64,000 bases of DNA from Acinetobacter suaedae (GCF_008630915.1 NZ_CP043909.1:1116001-1180000), one strand, 5' to 3'; counted from the first letter of the stretch, positions 19,376 to 29,844 are shown. Program-made: numbers and translations. Notes: generated by a model not told the origin, from the sequence alone.

Positions 19376-19915
19376 TTATATTGAATAAATAAGGTGAATA
19401 TCTTCTGGTTCTAACTCCCATAAATGATGATCAGCTTGTGTTAATAATTTGGCACCATGTCTGAGGTAAAAGTCCACAGTACGTTTGCTTGGTGTTGCTG
19501 AAATATAGAGTTGTTTTGCATCCAATCGTTTCGCTGACGCTATAGCAGAATACATCAATTGTGCTCCAACTCCTTGACCTTGGTGATCTGCATCGACATA
19601 AAAATATTGCAATAATTTTGCGTCTGGATAGTCTACGATCGTTTGGTTGGAAACAACTTGTACGCCAACTAACTGGTGATCTGAGTTAAATGCTCCGATA
19701 CATAATCCACCTTGTTGGCCGATTTGTTTTAATAATGGTGGATCATTTTCTAGATGATAAGCATCCCAATTTTCAACATCATAAAAACAATCAATTAAAC
19801 CTAAATCTTGCCCCTGTTGAACGTACATTTGAGTGATCAATTCACGGCGGCTAATCTGCTGCCAAATTAAATCGATTTCTGAAGTGTGAAGTTCTCTAAG
19901 TACAATATTAAGCAT
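19376..19915 (-). CDS. GNAT-family N-acetyltransferase
   Basis: 179 residues. The acetyl-CoA binding motif A is YVDADHQGQGVGAQLMYSAI, followed by LYISATPSKRTVDFYLRHGAKL, the usual C-terminal strand and helix. Substrate unknown. The start ATG at 19915 gives MLNIVLRELHTSEIDLIW, a normal GNAT beginning. Confidence 0.85.
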   Translation of the reverse strand: MLNIVLRELHTSEIDLIWQQISRRELITQMYVQQGQDLGLIDCFYDVENWDAYHLENDPPLLKQIGQQGGLCIGAFNSDHQLVGVQVVSNQTIVDYPDAKLLQYFYVDADHQGQGVGAQLMYSAIASAKRLDAKQLYISATPSKRTVDFYLRHGAKLLTQADHHLWELEPEDIHLIYSI

Positions 19916-19975
19916 TTGTTCCTTCGATTGATGTCTTCGTCTATTTTATAGATCATATAAGGGAATTACCTTATT

Positions 19976-20020
19976 TGAAAAAGCTCTCAGACAAGCATTG
20001 CGGTCTTGTTCTGAGAGCTT
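19976..20020 (-). terminator. Terminator after mutS
   Basis: Long stem AAGCTCTCAGACAAG / CTTGTTCTGAGAGCTT with one bulged base and a 9-nt loop. On the minus strand it follows the mutS stop by 5 bp and runs into TTTTTC. Confidence 0.82.
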
Positions 20021-20025
20021 GCTGT

Positions 20026-22665
20026 TTAGGATTTGAGGGCAGCTTTTAACGAATAAAGTTGTTCAAGTGCCTGACGAGGTGTGAGATCGTCAACATCGAT
20101 TTGATGTAATAGTGCTAATGCAGGCGAGGCTACTTCAACCTCAACAATTTTTTCAACCACTTGAGTTTCTATCTCATGTTCGATTGAGCTAAACAAATCA
20201 TTTTGAACTGTATTTTGCAAATGTTGGTGTTGCTGTTTTTCCAAGATTTTTAATCGCTTTTGTGCCTCTTTAATGACATTTGCTGGAATGCCCGCCAGTT
20301 TTGCGACCTGTAAGCCATGACTTTGACTCGCTGGTCCTTGCTGGACTTTGTGAAGGAGAATGAGATTGCCATTTAACTCTTGTGCAGTGACGTGGTAGTT
20401 ATCAATACCTGTTTCACTACTTAGTTCGGTCAGTTCAAAATAGTGGGTGGCAAATAGACATAAACATTTCACGCGTTTAGTTAGATCGAGTACACAGGCC
20501 CAAGCTAAAGATAGTCCATCATAGGTACTGGTTCCGCGTCCAACTTCATCCATGAGTACCAAAGATTGGCTGGTCGCATGATGTAAAATTTGTGATGTTT
20601 CAGTCATTTCAACCATGAAGGTCGATTTACCTGTCGATAAATCATCGGCTGAGCCAATACGGGTAAAAATTCGATCAATTGAACCTAATTTTGCTGATTT
20701 AGCAGGAACGTAGCTTCCACAATATGCCAAAAGACTAATTAACGCCGTTTGACGCATGAAGGTTGATTTACCTCCCATATTTGGCCCTGTGATAATCGCC
20801 ATGCGATGTTGAGGATCAAGAAAGGTATCATTTGGTGTAAATGGTGCTTTGTTAAGAGCCTCGACAACAGGATGGCGTCCTGCGTGAATCTTAATGCAAG
20901 TTTCAGGTGTAAATTCTGGTCTTGCCCAATTATTTAATCTTGCTTGGTGGGCGAAATTAGCCAATACATCAATATAAGCAATCGCTGCACTCATCATTTG
21001 TAATTGGGCAATATTTTGGCGCAGTTCATCCAATAACGATTCGAATAAAAGCTTTTCACGGGCGAGGGCACGTGATTCACTCGATAAAACTTTATCTTCA
21101 AAGCTTTTTAGTTCTGGTGTGATATAGCGTTCAGCATTTTTTAATGTTTGACGACGAATATAGTCAGCAGGTGCTTGTTCTGCTTGAGCTCGGCTGAGTT
21201 CGATATAGTAGCCACTCACACGATTGTAGCCGATTTTTAGCGTATTAATACCTGTGCGTTCACGCTCTTTAATTTCTAAATCAATGAGGAATTGTCCTGC
21301 GTGATCACGGATTTTACGTAATTCATCCAGTTCATCATCATAACCTTCTGCAATTACATTGCCATCACGTAGTAATACAGGTGGGCTTTCTACAATCGCA
21401 GCCATCAAGTGTTCATGTAGGTTTTTGAAGTCTCCAAGTTCTTGATCAAGCTGAAGAAGTAACTTAGATTGCTGTATTTTTAAAACAGGTGCTAAAGCAT
21501 GGCGTAAAAATGGAATCTGTGCGCAAGCTTGACGAAGCTGTACTAAATCTCTAGGGCGTGCACTACCTAACGCAACACGACTGAGCACACGTTCAATATC
21601 TCCAATCTCTTTCAATACTAAACGGACTGGGGATTCATGATAGCCTTTGAGCAATTGTTCGGTTGCATCCAGTCGTGCGTCGAGAATTGCAGTATCACGA
21701 ATAGGTTGCATGAGTGTACGACTGAGTAAACGTCCACCCATAGCTGTTTGGCAGTCATTAATCAATTGGAATAATGAGGTTCCATGTTCAAATAACGGTT
21801 CGATAATTTCTAAATTGCGGCGTGTAATTGGGTCGAGTGCAATAAAATCGGTACTTTGCTCAATTTGAATCGAACGAATATGAGGTAATGCTGTTTTTTG
21901 AGTTTCTTTTGCATAGTGAATCAATGCAGCAGCGGCAGCTTTGGCAAGAGGCAATGAGTCTAAACCAAATCCTGACAAGGTTGAAACTGCGAACTGATCA
22001 CACAAAGTTTTTTGGGCATTATTGAGATTGAAATCAACATTGGGGCGTTTGGTGACAGAGCAATCGAGGTTCTTCTTAATATGTTCAATAATGTTTTGAT
22101 CAATTAAATCCTCATCAATCAAGATTTCGCTTGGCATTAAACGAGCCAACTCAATTGCGAGTTGTTCAGGTTTATAGTCTTGTTGTTGTACTTTAAAGAT
22201 ACTGGCACTGAGATCAAGTAAAGCGATCCCGATTTGATTTTGTTGGATGCAAAGCGCGACAAGATTTGAAGATTGGTAGCTTCCGAGCAAGGCGTCGTCA
22301 GTGAGTGTACCAGGTGTTAGAACACGTACGACTTTGCGTTCAACAGGACCTTTACCTGTAACCTCACCAACCTGTTCACAAATCGCAACAGTACGACCAG
22401 CTTTAACTAAACGTGCTAGATAACCTTCTGCTGAGTGATAAGGCACACCAGCCATTGGAATAGGTTGACCATTGGCTTTCCCACGATGGGTTAGCGTGAT
22501 ACCTAAAAGTTTGGCGGCTAGATGGGCATCTTCGAAAAATAATTCATAAAAGTCACCCATACGATAAAACAATAACGCATGTGAATATTCCATCTTGACC
22601 TTGAGGTATTGCTGCATCATCGGTGTGTGAGATGAAAGATCAGCTATAACTGTGTCACTATTCAT
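20026..22665 (-). CDS. mutS: DNA mismatch repair protein MutS
   Basis: 879 residues from ATG 22665, the usual length. It recognises mismatches and starts repair with MutL. The mismatch wedge ([12 protein letters not shown], Phe-x-Glu) is near residue 35; Walker [10 protein letters not shown], then [10 protein letters not shown] and [17 protein letters not shown] form the ATPase. Near the C-terminus QNDLF resembles a sliding-clamp binding peptide. The longer frame starting at 22728 adds 21 unrelated residues; AGGA lies 10 bp before the chosen ATG. MutL is not nearby. Confidence 0.97.
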   Translation of the reverse strand: MNSDTVIADLSSHTPMMQQYLKVKMEYSHALLFYRMGDFYELFFEDAHLAAKLLGITLTHRGKANGQPIPMAGVPYHSAEGYLARLVKAGRTVAICEQVGEVTGKGPVERKVVRVLTPGTLTDDALLGSYQSSNLVALCIQQNQIGIALLDLSASIFKVQQQDYKPEQLAIELARLMPSEILIDEDLIDQNIIEHIKKNLDCSVTKRPNVDFNLNNAQKTLCDQFAVSTLSGFGLDSLPLAKAAAAALIHYAKETQKTALPHIRSIQIEQSTDFIALDPITRRNLEIIEPLFEHGTSLFQLINDCQTAMGGRLLSRTLMQPIRDTAILDARLDATEQLLKGYHESPVRLVLKEIGDIERVLSRVALGSARPRDLVQLRQACAQIPFLRHALAPVLKIQQSKLLLQLDQELGDFKNLHEHLMAAIVESPPVLLRDGNVIAEGYDDELDELRKIRDHAGQFLIDLEIKERERTGINTLKIGYNRVSGYYIELSRAQAEQAPADYIRRQTLKNAERYITPELKSFEDKVLSSESRALAREKLLFESLLDELRQNIAQLQMMSAAIAYIDVLANFAHQARLNNWARPEFTPETCIKIHAGRHPVVEALNKAPFTPNDTFLDPQHRMAIITGPNMGGKSTFMRQTALISLLAYCGSYVPAKSAKLGSIDRIFTRIGSADDLSTGKSTFMVEMTETSQILHHATSQSLVLMDEVGRGTSTYDGLSLAWACVLDLTKRVKCLCLFATHYFELTELSSETGIDNYHVTAQELNGNLILLHKVQQGPASQSHGLQVAKLAGIPANVIKEAQKRLKILEKQQHQHLQNTVQNDLFSSIEHEIETQVVEKIVEVEVASPALALLHQIDVDDLTPRQALEQLYSLKAALKS

Positions 22666-23269
22666 GCGTATTAAATCCTTAAAAGTAAAGCGTAAATTAT
22701 GGCGGTGAAATTCTTGGTCTCTAATCAACCTGAATAACTTTTATGTATCTATGATAGAAAACAACAAAAAAGTATACGTTTTAGTGTACCTCTTTTATGT
22801 CAAAAAATTCTTCAAAAGAGTATGAGAAATGAGGTCATTTTCTCATGTTTGACATCTTAACAAATTGGATTGGATTCACAAAAAAGATTCCTTGTTTAGC
22901 TGAGGAAATAAACAGCAAAAGGAAAATTGCTTTGTCAGCTTGTGCAATAGATAAGATGAGCAAACAAATACGATCTATGCTGTTTAAATAAAGATAGGGA
23001 CAACCATTTATTGTTTATCAATGCCATTTACACTTTATGTTATGGATCCATTGTTGTGGGGGTTAATCTTGTATTGATGGTTTTCTGTTTTTTAAGTAAT
23101 TTAATTTTATTGTATATTTTTTTTAATTTTATTTTTTATAAAAAAATGTTTATTTTTTGGATCCAGTTAATCAGTATGAAGAGGGTGGGATGCTCTAAAA
23201 GCGGGTCAAATATTTGAACCCGTTTTCTACAATAAAACTATTCCTTCTGGAAAAGGGACATATTAAATA
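22666..23269. other. 604-bp gap between divergent mutS and the tannase-family gene
   Basis: No gene accepted. It contains an inverted repeat at 22822-22846 (ATGAGAAA...TTTCTCAT type, one bulge) and another hairpin at 23197-23226 (CGGGT..CAAAT/ATTTG..ACCCG) that could be a terminator-like or regulatory stem 44 bp before the tannase-family start. Very T-rich at 23100-23150. Confidence 0.4.
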
Positions 23270-25003
23270 ATGAAGAAACTCATATTACCATTGATGCTAG
23301 GGACGCTTATTGCAGGATGCAATTCTTCTGATTCCGATCAGCAATATACTGAATTAAGCCAAGCTCAATCTCGTTGTTCAGCCTTGCAAAACTTTGAAGT
23401 CAGTGCCAATAAAATTGGATTAGCTTCAGGGAAGGCTATTGTACAGCTGGCTGAATTCAAATTGGCCAAAGATGATAGTTTGAGTGAAGATGGGTTAAGT
23501 GTTCAAAAAGCTACACCAAATTATTGTCAGGTTTTACTTACGATAAGTCCTATTGACCCCGAAGCACCATTGATTAATGTACAGGTAAACTTACCTATCA
23601 ATTGGAATCAAAAAATGTTGCAGTATGGCGGTAGTGGGTATAATGGAACACTTGTTACAGGTCTAGATCCAAGTCGTGGTGCTGGACCTGAAGTTCCTTT
23701 ACCACTGATGCAGGGTTATGTTACCTATGGCACAGATTCTGGCCATCAAATTCAAGATGGGGTAGATATTCAAGCATTTGCGCTAAATGAAGAAGCGTTG
23801 ATGAATCATGCTTATGCCGCTTATAAAAAGACCCACGATGTGGCCCGAGCTATAGTAAAGCAATATTATCAAAAAGATGCCGAAAAAAGTTATTATATGG
23901 GTGGCTCTGAGGGCGGTCGTGAGGCAATGCTAGCTGCACAGCGTTTTCCTGATGATTATGATGGTATCGTTGCAATTGATCCTGTGATGAATTGGACAGG
24001 ATTACAAACTTTTGGAAACTGGCTTACAGGTATTTTACAAAGTCAGCCTGATGCTTGGTTGGGGGGGAAGACTCAATTAATTCATGAGACTATTGTCAAA
24101 GTTTGTGATGGTTTAGATGGTATTGATGATTATGTGGTAAGTAATTATCAAGCTTGTATCACTAAGGCTCAACCAGCATTAGATGCCTTATTGTGTTCTG
24201 ATAATACTTCAGATCATACTAAGTGTTTAAGTGCTGCACAGCTTAAAGTGTTACAAGCTGCATATAAAGGGTATCAATTTGATTTTACATTGGCTGATGG
24301 CCAAAATCATTATGATGGTTTTTTATATGGTGGAGAAGGGCTTAACGCCAATTGGGAGTTGTGGATTACAGGTAATCAGGCGCCGAGCTTCCCTTATAAA
24401 GCAGGCATGTCTAGTGTATACAACTTTGGTAGTGGTTATGTACGCTACTTCATTGCGCAAGACGCTAATTATAATACGTTAAACTATAACCCATCTGATT
24501 TTAAAGACAGAGTCTTAAAAGTTTCACAAGCAATTGATGCTTATAATCCTGACCTTACGCAATTTTATGAGCGTGGCGGAAAAATTATTTTACGTGAAAA
24601 TTTAAGTGATAAAGCGCAAAGTCCACAAACCGGGTTGAAGTATTGGGATCTGGTGGTCGATAAAATGGGCAAAGAGGTTGTAGAGCAGTTTTTTGTTGCT
24701 TACGTGGCACCTGGCTTACCACATACTTCAAATGGTATCAGAGCAGCAAGTAATAATGCACCAGAAAGTGGTATTGCTGGTCAAGTCGATTTATTAGCAG
24801 CCCTGGATGAGTGGGTTGTACACAATAAAAAACCTGCAGATGCATTAGTGTTAAAAAACCAGTTGGTTACTCCGCCTTATACTACTATTGTTTCAAAACC
24901 AATGTGCCGCTATCCAAATTATCCACATTTTAATGGTGATATTAGACTAGTAGATCAAGCTCAAGGCTATATTTGTAAACCAAGCCCAAATGCACATGAA
25001 TGA
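23270..25003 (+). CDS. Tannase/feruloyl-esterase family lipoprotein
   Basis: 577 residues. Signal peptide with lipobox LIAGC (Cys17), so membrane-anchored outside the cytoplasm. The tannase-family alpha/beta hydrolase core shows the nucleophile GGSEGGREA (about residue 213), followed by AQRFPDDYDGIVA, typical of the family. A catalytic Asp and the final His (PGLPHTSNG, about 490) are consistent. These enzymes hydrolyse esters of phenolic acids; the true substrate is unknown. It stands alone with a strong terminator. Confidence 0.88.
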   Translation: MKKLILPLMLGTLIAGCNSSDSDQQYTELSQAQSRCSALQNFEVSANKIGLASGKAIVQLAEFKLAKDDSLSEDGLSVQKATPNYCQVLLTISPIDPEAPLINVQVNLPINWNQKMLQYGGSGYNGTLVTGLDPSRGAGPEVPLPLMQGYVTYGTDSGHQIQDGVDIQAFALNEEALMNHAYAAYKKTHDVARAIVKQYYQKDAEKSYYMGGSEGGREAMLAAQRFPDDYDGIVAIDPVMNWTGLQTFGNWLTGILQSQPDAWLGGKTQLIHETIVKVCDGLDGIDDYVVSNYQACITKAQPALDALLCSDNTSDHTKCLSAAQLKVLQAAYKGYQFDFTLADGQNHYDGFLYGGEGLNANWELWITGNQAPSFPYKAGMSSVYNFGSGYVRYFIAQDANYNTLNYNPSDFKDRVLKVSQAIDAYNPDLTQFYERGGKIILRENLSDKAQSPQTGLKYWDLVVDKMGKEVVEQFFVAYVAPGLPHTSNGIRAASNNAPESGIAGQVDLLAALDEWVVHNKKPADALVLKNQLVTPPYTTIVSKPMCRYPNYPHFNGDIRLVDQAQGYICKPSPNAHE

Positions 25004-25034
25004 TATGATTTATGCTGTTTGATGGCATATCTAC

Positions 25035-25070
25035 AAAATCTCGATCAAGTATGATTTTGATCGAGATTTT
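25035..25070 (+). terminator. Terminator after the tannase-family gene
   Basis: Perfect 14-bp arms AAAATCTCGATCAA (25035-25048) and complement (25057-25070) with an 8-nt loop, ending in T residues. Confidence 0.9.
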
Positions 25071-25582
25071 TAAACCATTGATATTCTCTAGAATAAATAT
25101 TGGGTATTTGTATTATTGTGAAGTATGTTTAGCTTGTGAAAAGGATAGTGATCAAATAGAGAGGAATTAGGTACTTTAGGTCTACTTGATTCAAATTCTA
25201 GGATAACAGCAAGCATAGATTCAATCATGTTGAATAAATGAAAACGAACTGTATAAATTTGAGTGTTATTTAAACATTTGGATGTGATTTTAAGCTAAAT
25301 CTTCATAAAGTGTACGATATAGTTTTTTATTTAAAGTATTGATTTATCTCGTTATAAAACATTCTTACACTTTTGGTTACAAGGCTTTTATCGACAAACT
25401 TATTGTATATTTGTCATATTTTGCTAGCAAAAACTTAGTACATCATTTTTATGTTGATGTAATTTTACAATGCATAATTGCTTTTACGGTAACTTTTTTA
25501 CTTTGCCATACCTTTTGTGGTAATTACACCATTTTTATTTAGTGCAGTTATGTTTTTCTAATTTAGAAAAGGAAGAGTTTCA
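25071..25582. promoter_or_regulatory. Upstream region of the 72-residue protein
   Basis: 512 bp without an accepted gene. At 25376-25399 it holds GTTACAA-N8-TCGACAAAC, a motif repeated at 32177-32200 before the paralogous gene. TCGACA could act as a -35 with CATATT 18 bp downstream, leaving a long leader of roughly 150 bp. A 67-codon frame at 25339-25542 covers the motif and has no likeness to a protein family. Confidence 0.45.
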
Positions 25583-25801
25583 ATGAATAATATACAAATT
25601 AAAGTGAAGGACCAATTTGAAACCGAAAATATTGCAGTTGCGTTTATTAAAAAAGTGAATGAACAAGACATTCCTTTATTCAAGCGTATAGAGCATATCG
25701 AAATTGAAGGGGAAATCTTAAGACCAAATATGGAATTACTCTTCGAAAATCCTAAAGATGGACGTATTTATCAATTTGTTGATATTGTTGATATAAATTA
25801 A
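25583..25801 (+). CDS. Small acidic protein, paralogue of the gene at 32258
   Basis: 72 residues, no known domain recognised. It aligns along its length with the 77-residue protein at 32258: both share VKDQ.E.E.I, then FKR.EHIEI.G, PNM.LLFE, DG.IY and a final V. The conserved FKRIEHIEIEG and PNMELLFE blocks suggest a small folded beta-rich protein. AAAAGGAAGAG precedes the ATG. The conservation of both protein and upstream motif makes it a real gene; function unknown. Confidence 0.75.
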   Translation: MNNIQIKVKDQFETENIAVAFIKKVNEQDIPLFKRIEHIEIEGEILRPNMELLFENPKDGRIYQFVDIVDIN

Positions 25802-25816
25802 AGTCTAACTACTTGT

Positions 25817-25848
25817 AAAATCCCATCTATATGAGGATGGGATTTTAT
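25817..25848 (+). terminator. Terminator after the 72-residue gene
   Basis: Perfect stem AAAATCCCATC (25817-25827) / GATGGGATTTT (25836-25846), 15 bp past the stop. Confidence 0.85.
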
Positions 25849-25894
25849 GTGCCTTATGGGGCTATTTCCTGATCTAGTCTGAGATCATAAGACT

Positions 25895-26686
25895 TCACTT
25901 GATCTGCTCTAAACCTTGATCATCGATAATGTGTTTCACTTGTGGTGATTTCACAAATTGAATTAACTCCTTAGCCAATACTTCATTTTTAGAGTTTTTC
26001 CCGATACCTGCAGAAAATATGGTCACTTTTTGATAGGGGGCAGGAATAGGTCCTACTAATTCAACCTGTCCATATTTACCTGTAAATGGTTTGATTTCAC
26101 TGATTTGTTGGAAACCAATGTCAAATTGTCCTTCCGCAATGCGTTTAGCAACTCGATCACCGATAACCTTTTCGGCTTTAGCACGAATTACCTTATATTC
26201 TACGGGCTGAAAACTTGGGAAAACATCCTTTTCAAGGTGTGTACCACTCGCACTTGCAGAATATCCAATTTGTCGTGCATCTAATAATGCTTTTTTAAAA
26301 TTTTCAGCTGAACTGATATCTGGTTTTTTGGCGCCTTTAGGTATCGCCATGCCAATGCTAGAGTTGACTAAATCTACATGCGTACTTGAGTTGAGATAAC
26401 CTTTGTCTATTAGTTTGTTGAGTTCAGGTGAGGCTAGAATGACAACATCGAATTGTTCACCACGCTCCAGCCGATTTGGGATAGATGTACTTGAGGCTCC
26501 CATAGATGAACCTGAGGATAGCTCAATGCTATGACCTGTTTTTTCCTCAAAAAGAGGGATGAGTTTTTCCATAGAAGAATAAAACCCACCAGAACTAATT
26601 ACTTTGAGTGTATCTGCATAGACTTCAATCGGACTGAAGCTAAAACTTACTAAGCAAACAATTGTTAAGAATGGAGATTTTTTCAT
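25895..26686 (-). CDS. ModA-like periplasmic substrate-binding protein
   Basis: 263 residues with a cleavable signal peptide (ending near VYADTLKV). The type 2 periplasmic-binding fold of the molybdate-binding family is seen in TLKVISSGGFYSSMEKLIPLFEEKTG, GSSMG.., GEQFDVVILAS and GYSASASGTHLEKDVF (segments across residues 26-165). No permease or ATPase gene is adjacent, so it is an orphan; the ligand could be molybdate or another anion or small acid. Confidence 0.8.
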   Translation of the reverse strand: MKKSPFLTIVCLVSFSFSPIEVYADTLKVISSGGFYSSMEKLIPLFEEKTGHSIELSSGSSMGASSTSIPNRLERGEQFDVVILASPELNKLIDKGYLNSSTHVDLVNSSIGMAIPKGAKKPDISSAENFKKALLDARQIGYSASASGTHLEKDVFPSFQPVEYKVIRAKAEKVIGDRVAKRIAEGQFDIGFQQISEIKPFTGKYGQVELVGPIPAPYQKVTIFSAGIGKNSKNEVLAKELIQFVKSPQVKHIIDDQGLEQIK

Positions 26687-27133
26687 GTTAGATCGCTTAA
26701 ATTGAGTACAGTATGGAAAATGACTAGAGCACCATATTGTTGATGGATAAAGAATTTCTTGTTTTAGATGCTATTTTCTGCGCGACTTTATGACATAGCG
26801 CTGTTGTTATGGAATAGCACAAGAAAAATAGGTGTGAGATCTGACACAGGTTGGAAATTAGCTTGGGTGTTTATATATTGGCATTTAGAAACCTCCTTGT
26901 TCTATATTCTTATGTTTTATCTGATCTGATTCTTAGTTAATTAGTTTCAACTTAGCTGAGATCAAAGATAATTTTTTGAGTAAAAGAGAGATGTTTTATG
27001 CTTAGGATGAACATGCCATCAATATTTCAATAATTAGAAATAGCTCTTTGACTCAATAAAGAATGTAAACCCAAATAAAAGCGAGGAGTGATAGGCTAAA
27101 TCTAATGAGGTATTTAAAAAAACTAATGATGTT
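26687..27133. other. 447-bp gap, no feature recognised
   Basis: Lies upstream of the ModA-like gene and downstream of the LysR gene, both on the minus strand. It should hold the ModA-like gene promoter. I see no gene, no strong hairpin and no repeat. Confidence 0.4.
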
Positions 27134-28063
27134 CTAGAAAATTAATTCAGAACATGGCCAGCTTTTGTTCTGTACAAGCGCTTTAACACAGGCTTTGATT
27201 GCTGATTTAGCGGCTAACGCAGCAGGTGATAATTGTTCTTCGGCGATGCTCACTAAATAATTGATACGTTCAATTTCTGGATCTACGATTTTAAGTAGCT
27301 GTAATTTATGTTTATATTCTTGTAGACAAGCACTCCCGGGACGAATACTTACAAGGTCTAGGTGAATCAGACTATCCATGAGTAAATGTAACCCATCAAT
27401 CTCATAAGCAACGTTTACTACACCAATCTTATGTTCTAAGAATTTTCTCAAACTATGTCTTTGGCGAGGTAGAACTAAGGGAATATCACCAATGTATTGA
27501 GACTGAATCACACCGCTCTTGAGGCAGTCATGAAGATGATGTTTTTCTAAAATTTCTCTACGCCCCATTAAATACATTTGCTCTCGAACTAACGGTTGTA
27601 TAGACCATTGCCTGTCTACTTCATTGGTAAAAATAATAGCGAGATCAAGTTGACGTGAGTTAATTGCTTGTATCAGATTGCCAGATAGGGTTTCTATCAT
27701 TTCAAGACGAATGTCAGGATAGCGTTCTGACATCAATTTCATTAATGGTATGCCCAATAATGCTGTAATTGTGGGGGGTAAACCAATACTGACATGACCT
27801 GAGAGCCTTGCTGAGTGTGCTGCATCAATTGCAAAGTTGATCTGTCTTAGAATTAATTGTGAATGTTTTAAAAATGCGAGCCCTGCTGGTGTTGGCGATA
27901 CTCCAAAAGCATTTCGCTGTAATAAACGGATACTTAATTCTTGCTCAAGCTTACTAATTTGCTGACTAATCGCCGAAGCACCAATATCAAGTTTCTGGGC
28001 TGCTTTTCCAATACTTCCTGCTTCAACCACCGTTAAAAAGTATTTTATTTGTTTAATTTCCAT
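27134..28063 (-). CDS. LysR-family regulator, probably of the adjacent tricarboxylate transporter
   Basis: 309 residues. Winged HTH (SIGKAAQKLDIGASAISQQISKLEQ) at the N-terminus and a LysR effector domain (HVSIGLPPTITALLGIPLM). It resembles the TcuR/Nac-like branch. It is divergent from the tctCBA genes and from an apparent tcuA relic, which supports a TcuR-type role in tricarballylate or citrate use, by inference. I start at ATG 28063 (AGAGAAC 6-7 bp upstream, MEIKQIKYFLTVVEAGS is canonical) rather than at an upstream ATG that adds six residues. Confidence 0.85.
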   Translation of the reverse strand: MEIKQIKYFLTVVEAGSIGKAAQKLDIGASAISQQISKLEQELSIRLLQRNAFGVSPTPAGLAFLKHSQLILRQINFAIDAAHSARLSGHVSIGLPPTITALLGIPLMKLMSERYPDIRLEMIETLSGNLIQAINSRQLDLAIIFTNEVDRQWSIQPLVREQMYLMGRREILEKHHLHDCLKSGVIQSQYIGDIPLVLPRQRHSLRKFLEHKIGVVNVAYEIDGLHLLMDSLIHLDLVSIRPGSACLQEYKHKLQLLKIVDPEIERINYLVSIAEEQLSPAALAAKSAIKACVKALVQNKSWPCSELIF

Positions 28064-28440
28064 GAAAAGTTCTCTAAGCATCCATGTTAAATATTTCTAA
28101 AAATATTACTAAACATATCAAGTAATATTATTTTAATAGTGTCTACAAAATTAATGCTTATTCAAGCAAAAAATATATTGATCTTGGGTGGGGAGAGAAC
28201 GTAATTCTGAGTTTTAAAGATTTAGCCTATATTTTTTTTAAATACCTTAGCAAGTGTTTTTAAGCTTATTTTAATCAAAACAATGGTTTAAATTGTTTTT
28301 TTACGTATATGCAATTTGGCGCTAAAACACTCTGAAATTCAATGCTATTTAAAATAATTAAATACCCCTTTAATTCTTCGCTATCACAGCAGCTCGCTGT
28401 TTCAACTTAAAGTAAGGAAAATTTGAGAGGAGAGAGATCG
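28064..28440. promoter_or_regulatory. Divergent control region between the LysR gene and the tcuA relic
   Basis: 377 bp, AT-rich, no gene seen. Expected to hold the LysR operator; I could not pick a convincing T-N11-A site over background. Confidence 0.35.
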
Positions 28441-28566
28441 ATGGACGATGTTCTCATTGTTGGCAACAGGAATGCCGCGTTGTATCAGAAATGTTTGCTT
28501 GCTTTTGAATGTTCATCATCACATGAATTGGGTTTGAATTCCCAACAGAAAATAACAATAAGTTAG
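28441..28566 (+). pseudogene. Probable relic of tcuA (FAD-dependent tricarballylate dehydrogenase)
   Basis: A 41-codon frame with an excellent ribosome binding site (GAGGAGAGAG 4 bp before ATG). Its start, MDDVLIVGNRNAAL, matches the beginning of TcuA proteins (DVLIVGGGNAAL), the dinucleotide-binding strand, but with Gly-Gly changed to Asn-Arg; homology stops near residue 15 and the frame ends soon after. TcuA oxidises tricarballylate and its gene normally sits in an operon with a transporter under TcuR. The preserved start and ribosome site, divergent LysR gene and downstream transporter all fit a deletion relic. The short match means this remains a hypothesis. Confidence 0.45.
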
Positions 28567-28796
28567 TTTTGAAATGCATACGAATTTTATCGTGTTTGCT
28601 GTCTTAGATTGTGTCTAAGACCATGTAATAACTTAGGTTTTTATTGGAATGAGGCTCTATCTCACGACGCTTACATTGAAACTCGCTGTTTAGAAAAGTT
28701 TTCAAATCACCAAGGCTAAACAACGATCAAGGAGGTTCTGCAATGGTAGTAGGGAAAACTTTAATGGATCACTTAAACAATAAGGATGTTTTTATA

Positions 28797-29786
28797 ATGA
28801 AAAAACTTTCATTTGCTCTAGTTACATGTTCGATTCTGGTTTTCACTGGATGTAATACTAATGGTGCAAAAGAGGCAGGACAACCTAAACGTCCTGAATG
28901 TATTGCCCCAGCAAAGCCTGGTGGTGGTTTGGATATGACTTGTAAATTAATCCAAGCAGGTTTGAAAGAAACTGAGGTTTTAAATGATCCAATCCGCGTA
29001 ACGTATATGCCAGGTGGAGTAGGTGCGGTTGCCTACAATAAAATTGTGAGCAATGATTCTGCAAATAATGAAGCTGTAATTGCATTTTCCACTGGATCAT
29101 TACTCAATCTAGCCCAAGGTAAATTTGGAAATTTCACAGAAAAAGATGTGAGATGGCTTTCAGGTGTTGCGGTTGATTATGGTTTAGTTGCTGTACATAA
29201 AGATTCGCCTTATCAAACCTTGGGTGATCTTATAAAAGATTTACAAAAAGACCCTAAGGGAATCAGTTTTGGTGGAGCTGGTAGTGTTGGTGGTCAGGAT
29301 TGGATGCAATCAGCGATGCTTGCAAAAAAAGCAGGAATAAATCCTTCGGCAATGAGTTTTGTTGCTTTAGAGGGAGGGGGCGAAGTTCTGACAGCGCTTT
29401 TAGGGCAGCATGTCAAAGTAGCGGTAGGGAATATTAGTGAAGTCAGCTCAAATTTGGAAGCTGGCAGAATACGAGTACTTGCTGTATTTGCAAATGAGCG
29501 CTTACAAGGGAAGTTTTCAAACTTACCAACTGCGAAAGAGCAGGGTTATGATATTGAATGGCCTGTGATTCGTGGCTTTTACATGGGACCTAAAGTTAGT
29601 GATGATGCTTATCAATGGTGGAAAACATCATTCGATAAAATGATGGAAAACAAAAAATTTGAAACCGTTCGTAATAATCAGGATTTGTTGCCATTTGCAC
29701 TGACTGGCGATCAGATCACAGCTTATGTCTACAAGCAAACTGATCAAATGCGTCAATTATCTGCCGAATATAAATTATCTAAATAA
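28797..29786 (+). CDS. tctC: Tripartite tricarboxylate transporter substrate-binding lipoprotein TctC
   Basis: 329 residues. Signal with lipobox VFTGC (Cys17 of the chosen start). The Bug/TctC fold shows CIAPAKPGGGLDMTCKLIQ, MPGGVGAVAYNKI and GGAGSVGGQDWM. It binds a di- or tricarboxylate for the TctAB permease. The ATG at 28797 starts the signal peptide and has AGGA upstream; but an in-frame ATG at 28743 has a near-perfect AAGGAGGT 6 bp before it and would add 18 residues ahead of the signal. Ligand unknown; citrate or tricarballylate are candidates. Confidence 0.9.
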   Translation: MKKLSFALVTCSILVFTGCNTNGAKEAGQPKRPECIAPAKPGGGLDMTCKLIQAGLKETEVLNDPIRVTYMPGGVGAVAYNKIVSNDSANNEAVIAFSTGSLLNLAQGKFGNFTEKDVRWLSGVAVDYGLVAVHKDSPYQTLGDLIKDLQKDPKGISFGGAGSVGGQDWMQSAMLAKKAGINPSAMSFVALEGGGEVLTALLGQHVKVAVGNISEVSSNLEAGRIRVLAVFANERLQGKFSNLPTAKEQGYDIEWPVIRGFYMGPKVSDDAYQWWKTSFDKMMENKKFETVRNNQDLLPFALTGDQITAYVYKQTDQMRQLSAEYKLSK

Positions 29787-29844
29787 TCAATGAATGAGTG
29801 CCAAATCGATGATTTGGTACTTTTCGTCGTGTTAAGGAATAACA

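Noticed and set aside
23011..23217. 68-codon hydrophobic frame before the tannase-family gene
   Set aside because: Starts at TTG without a ribosome site and lies in a T-rich stretch, which alone yields Phe/Leu/Ile-rich translation.
25339..25542. 67-codon frame upstream of the 72-residue gene
   Set aside because: Contains the motif shared with the non-coding region at 32177, so it is more likely promoter and leader DNA.
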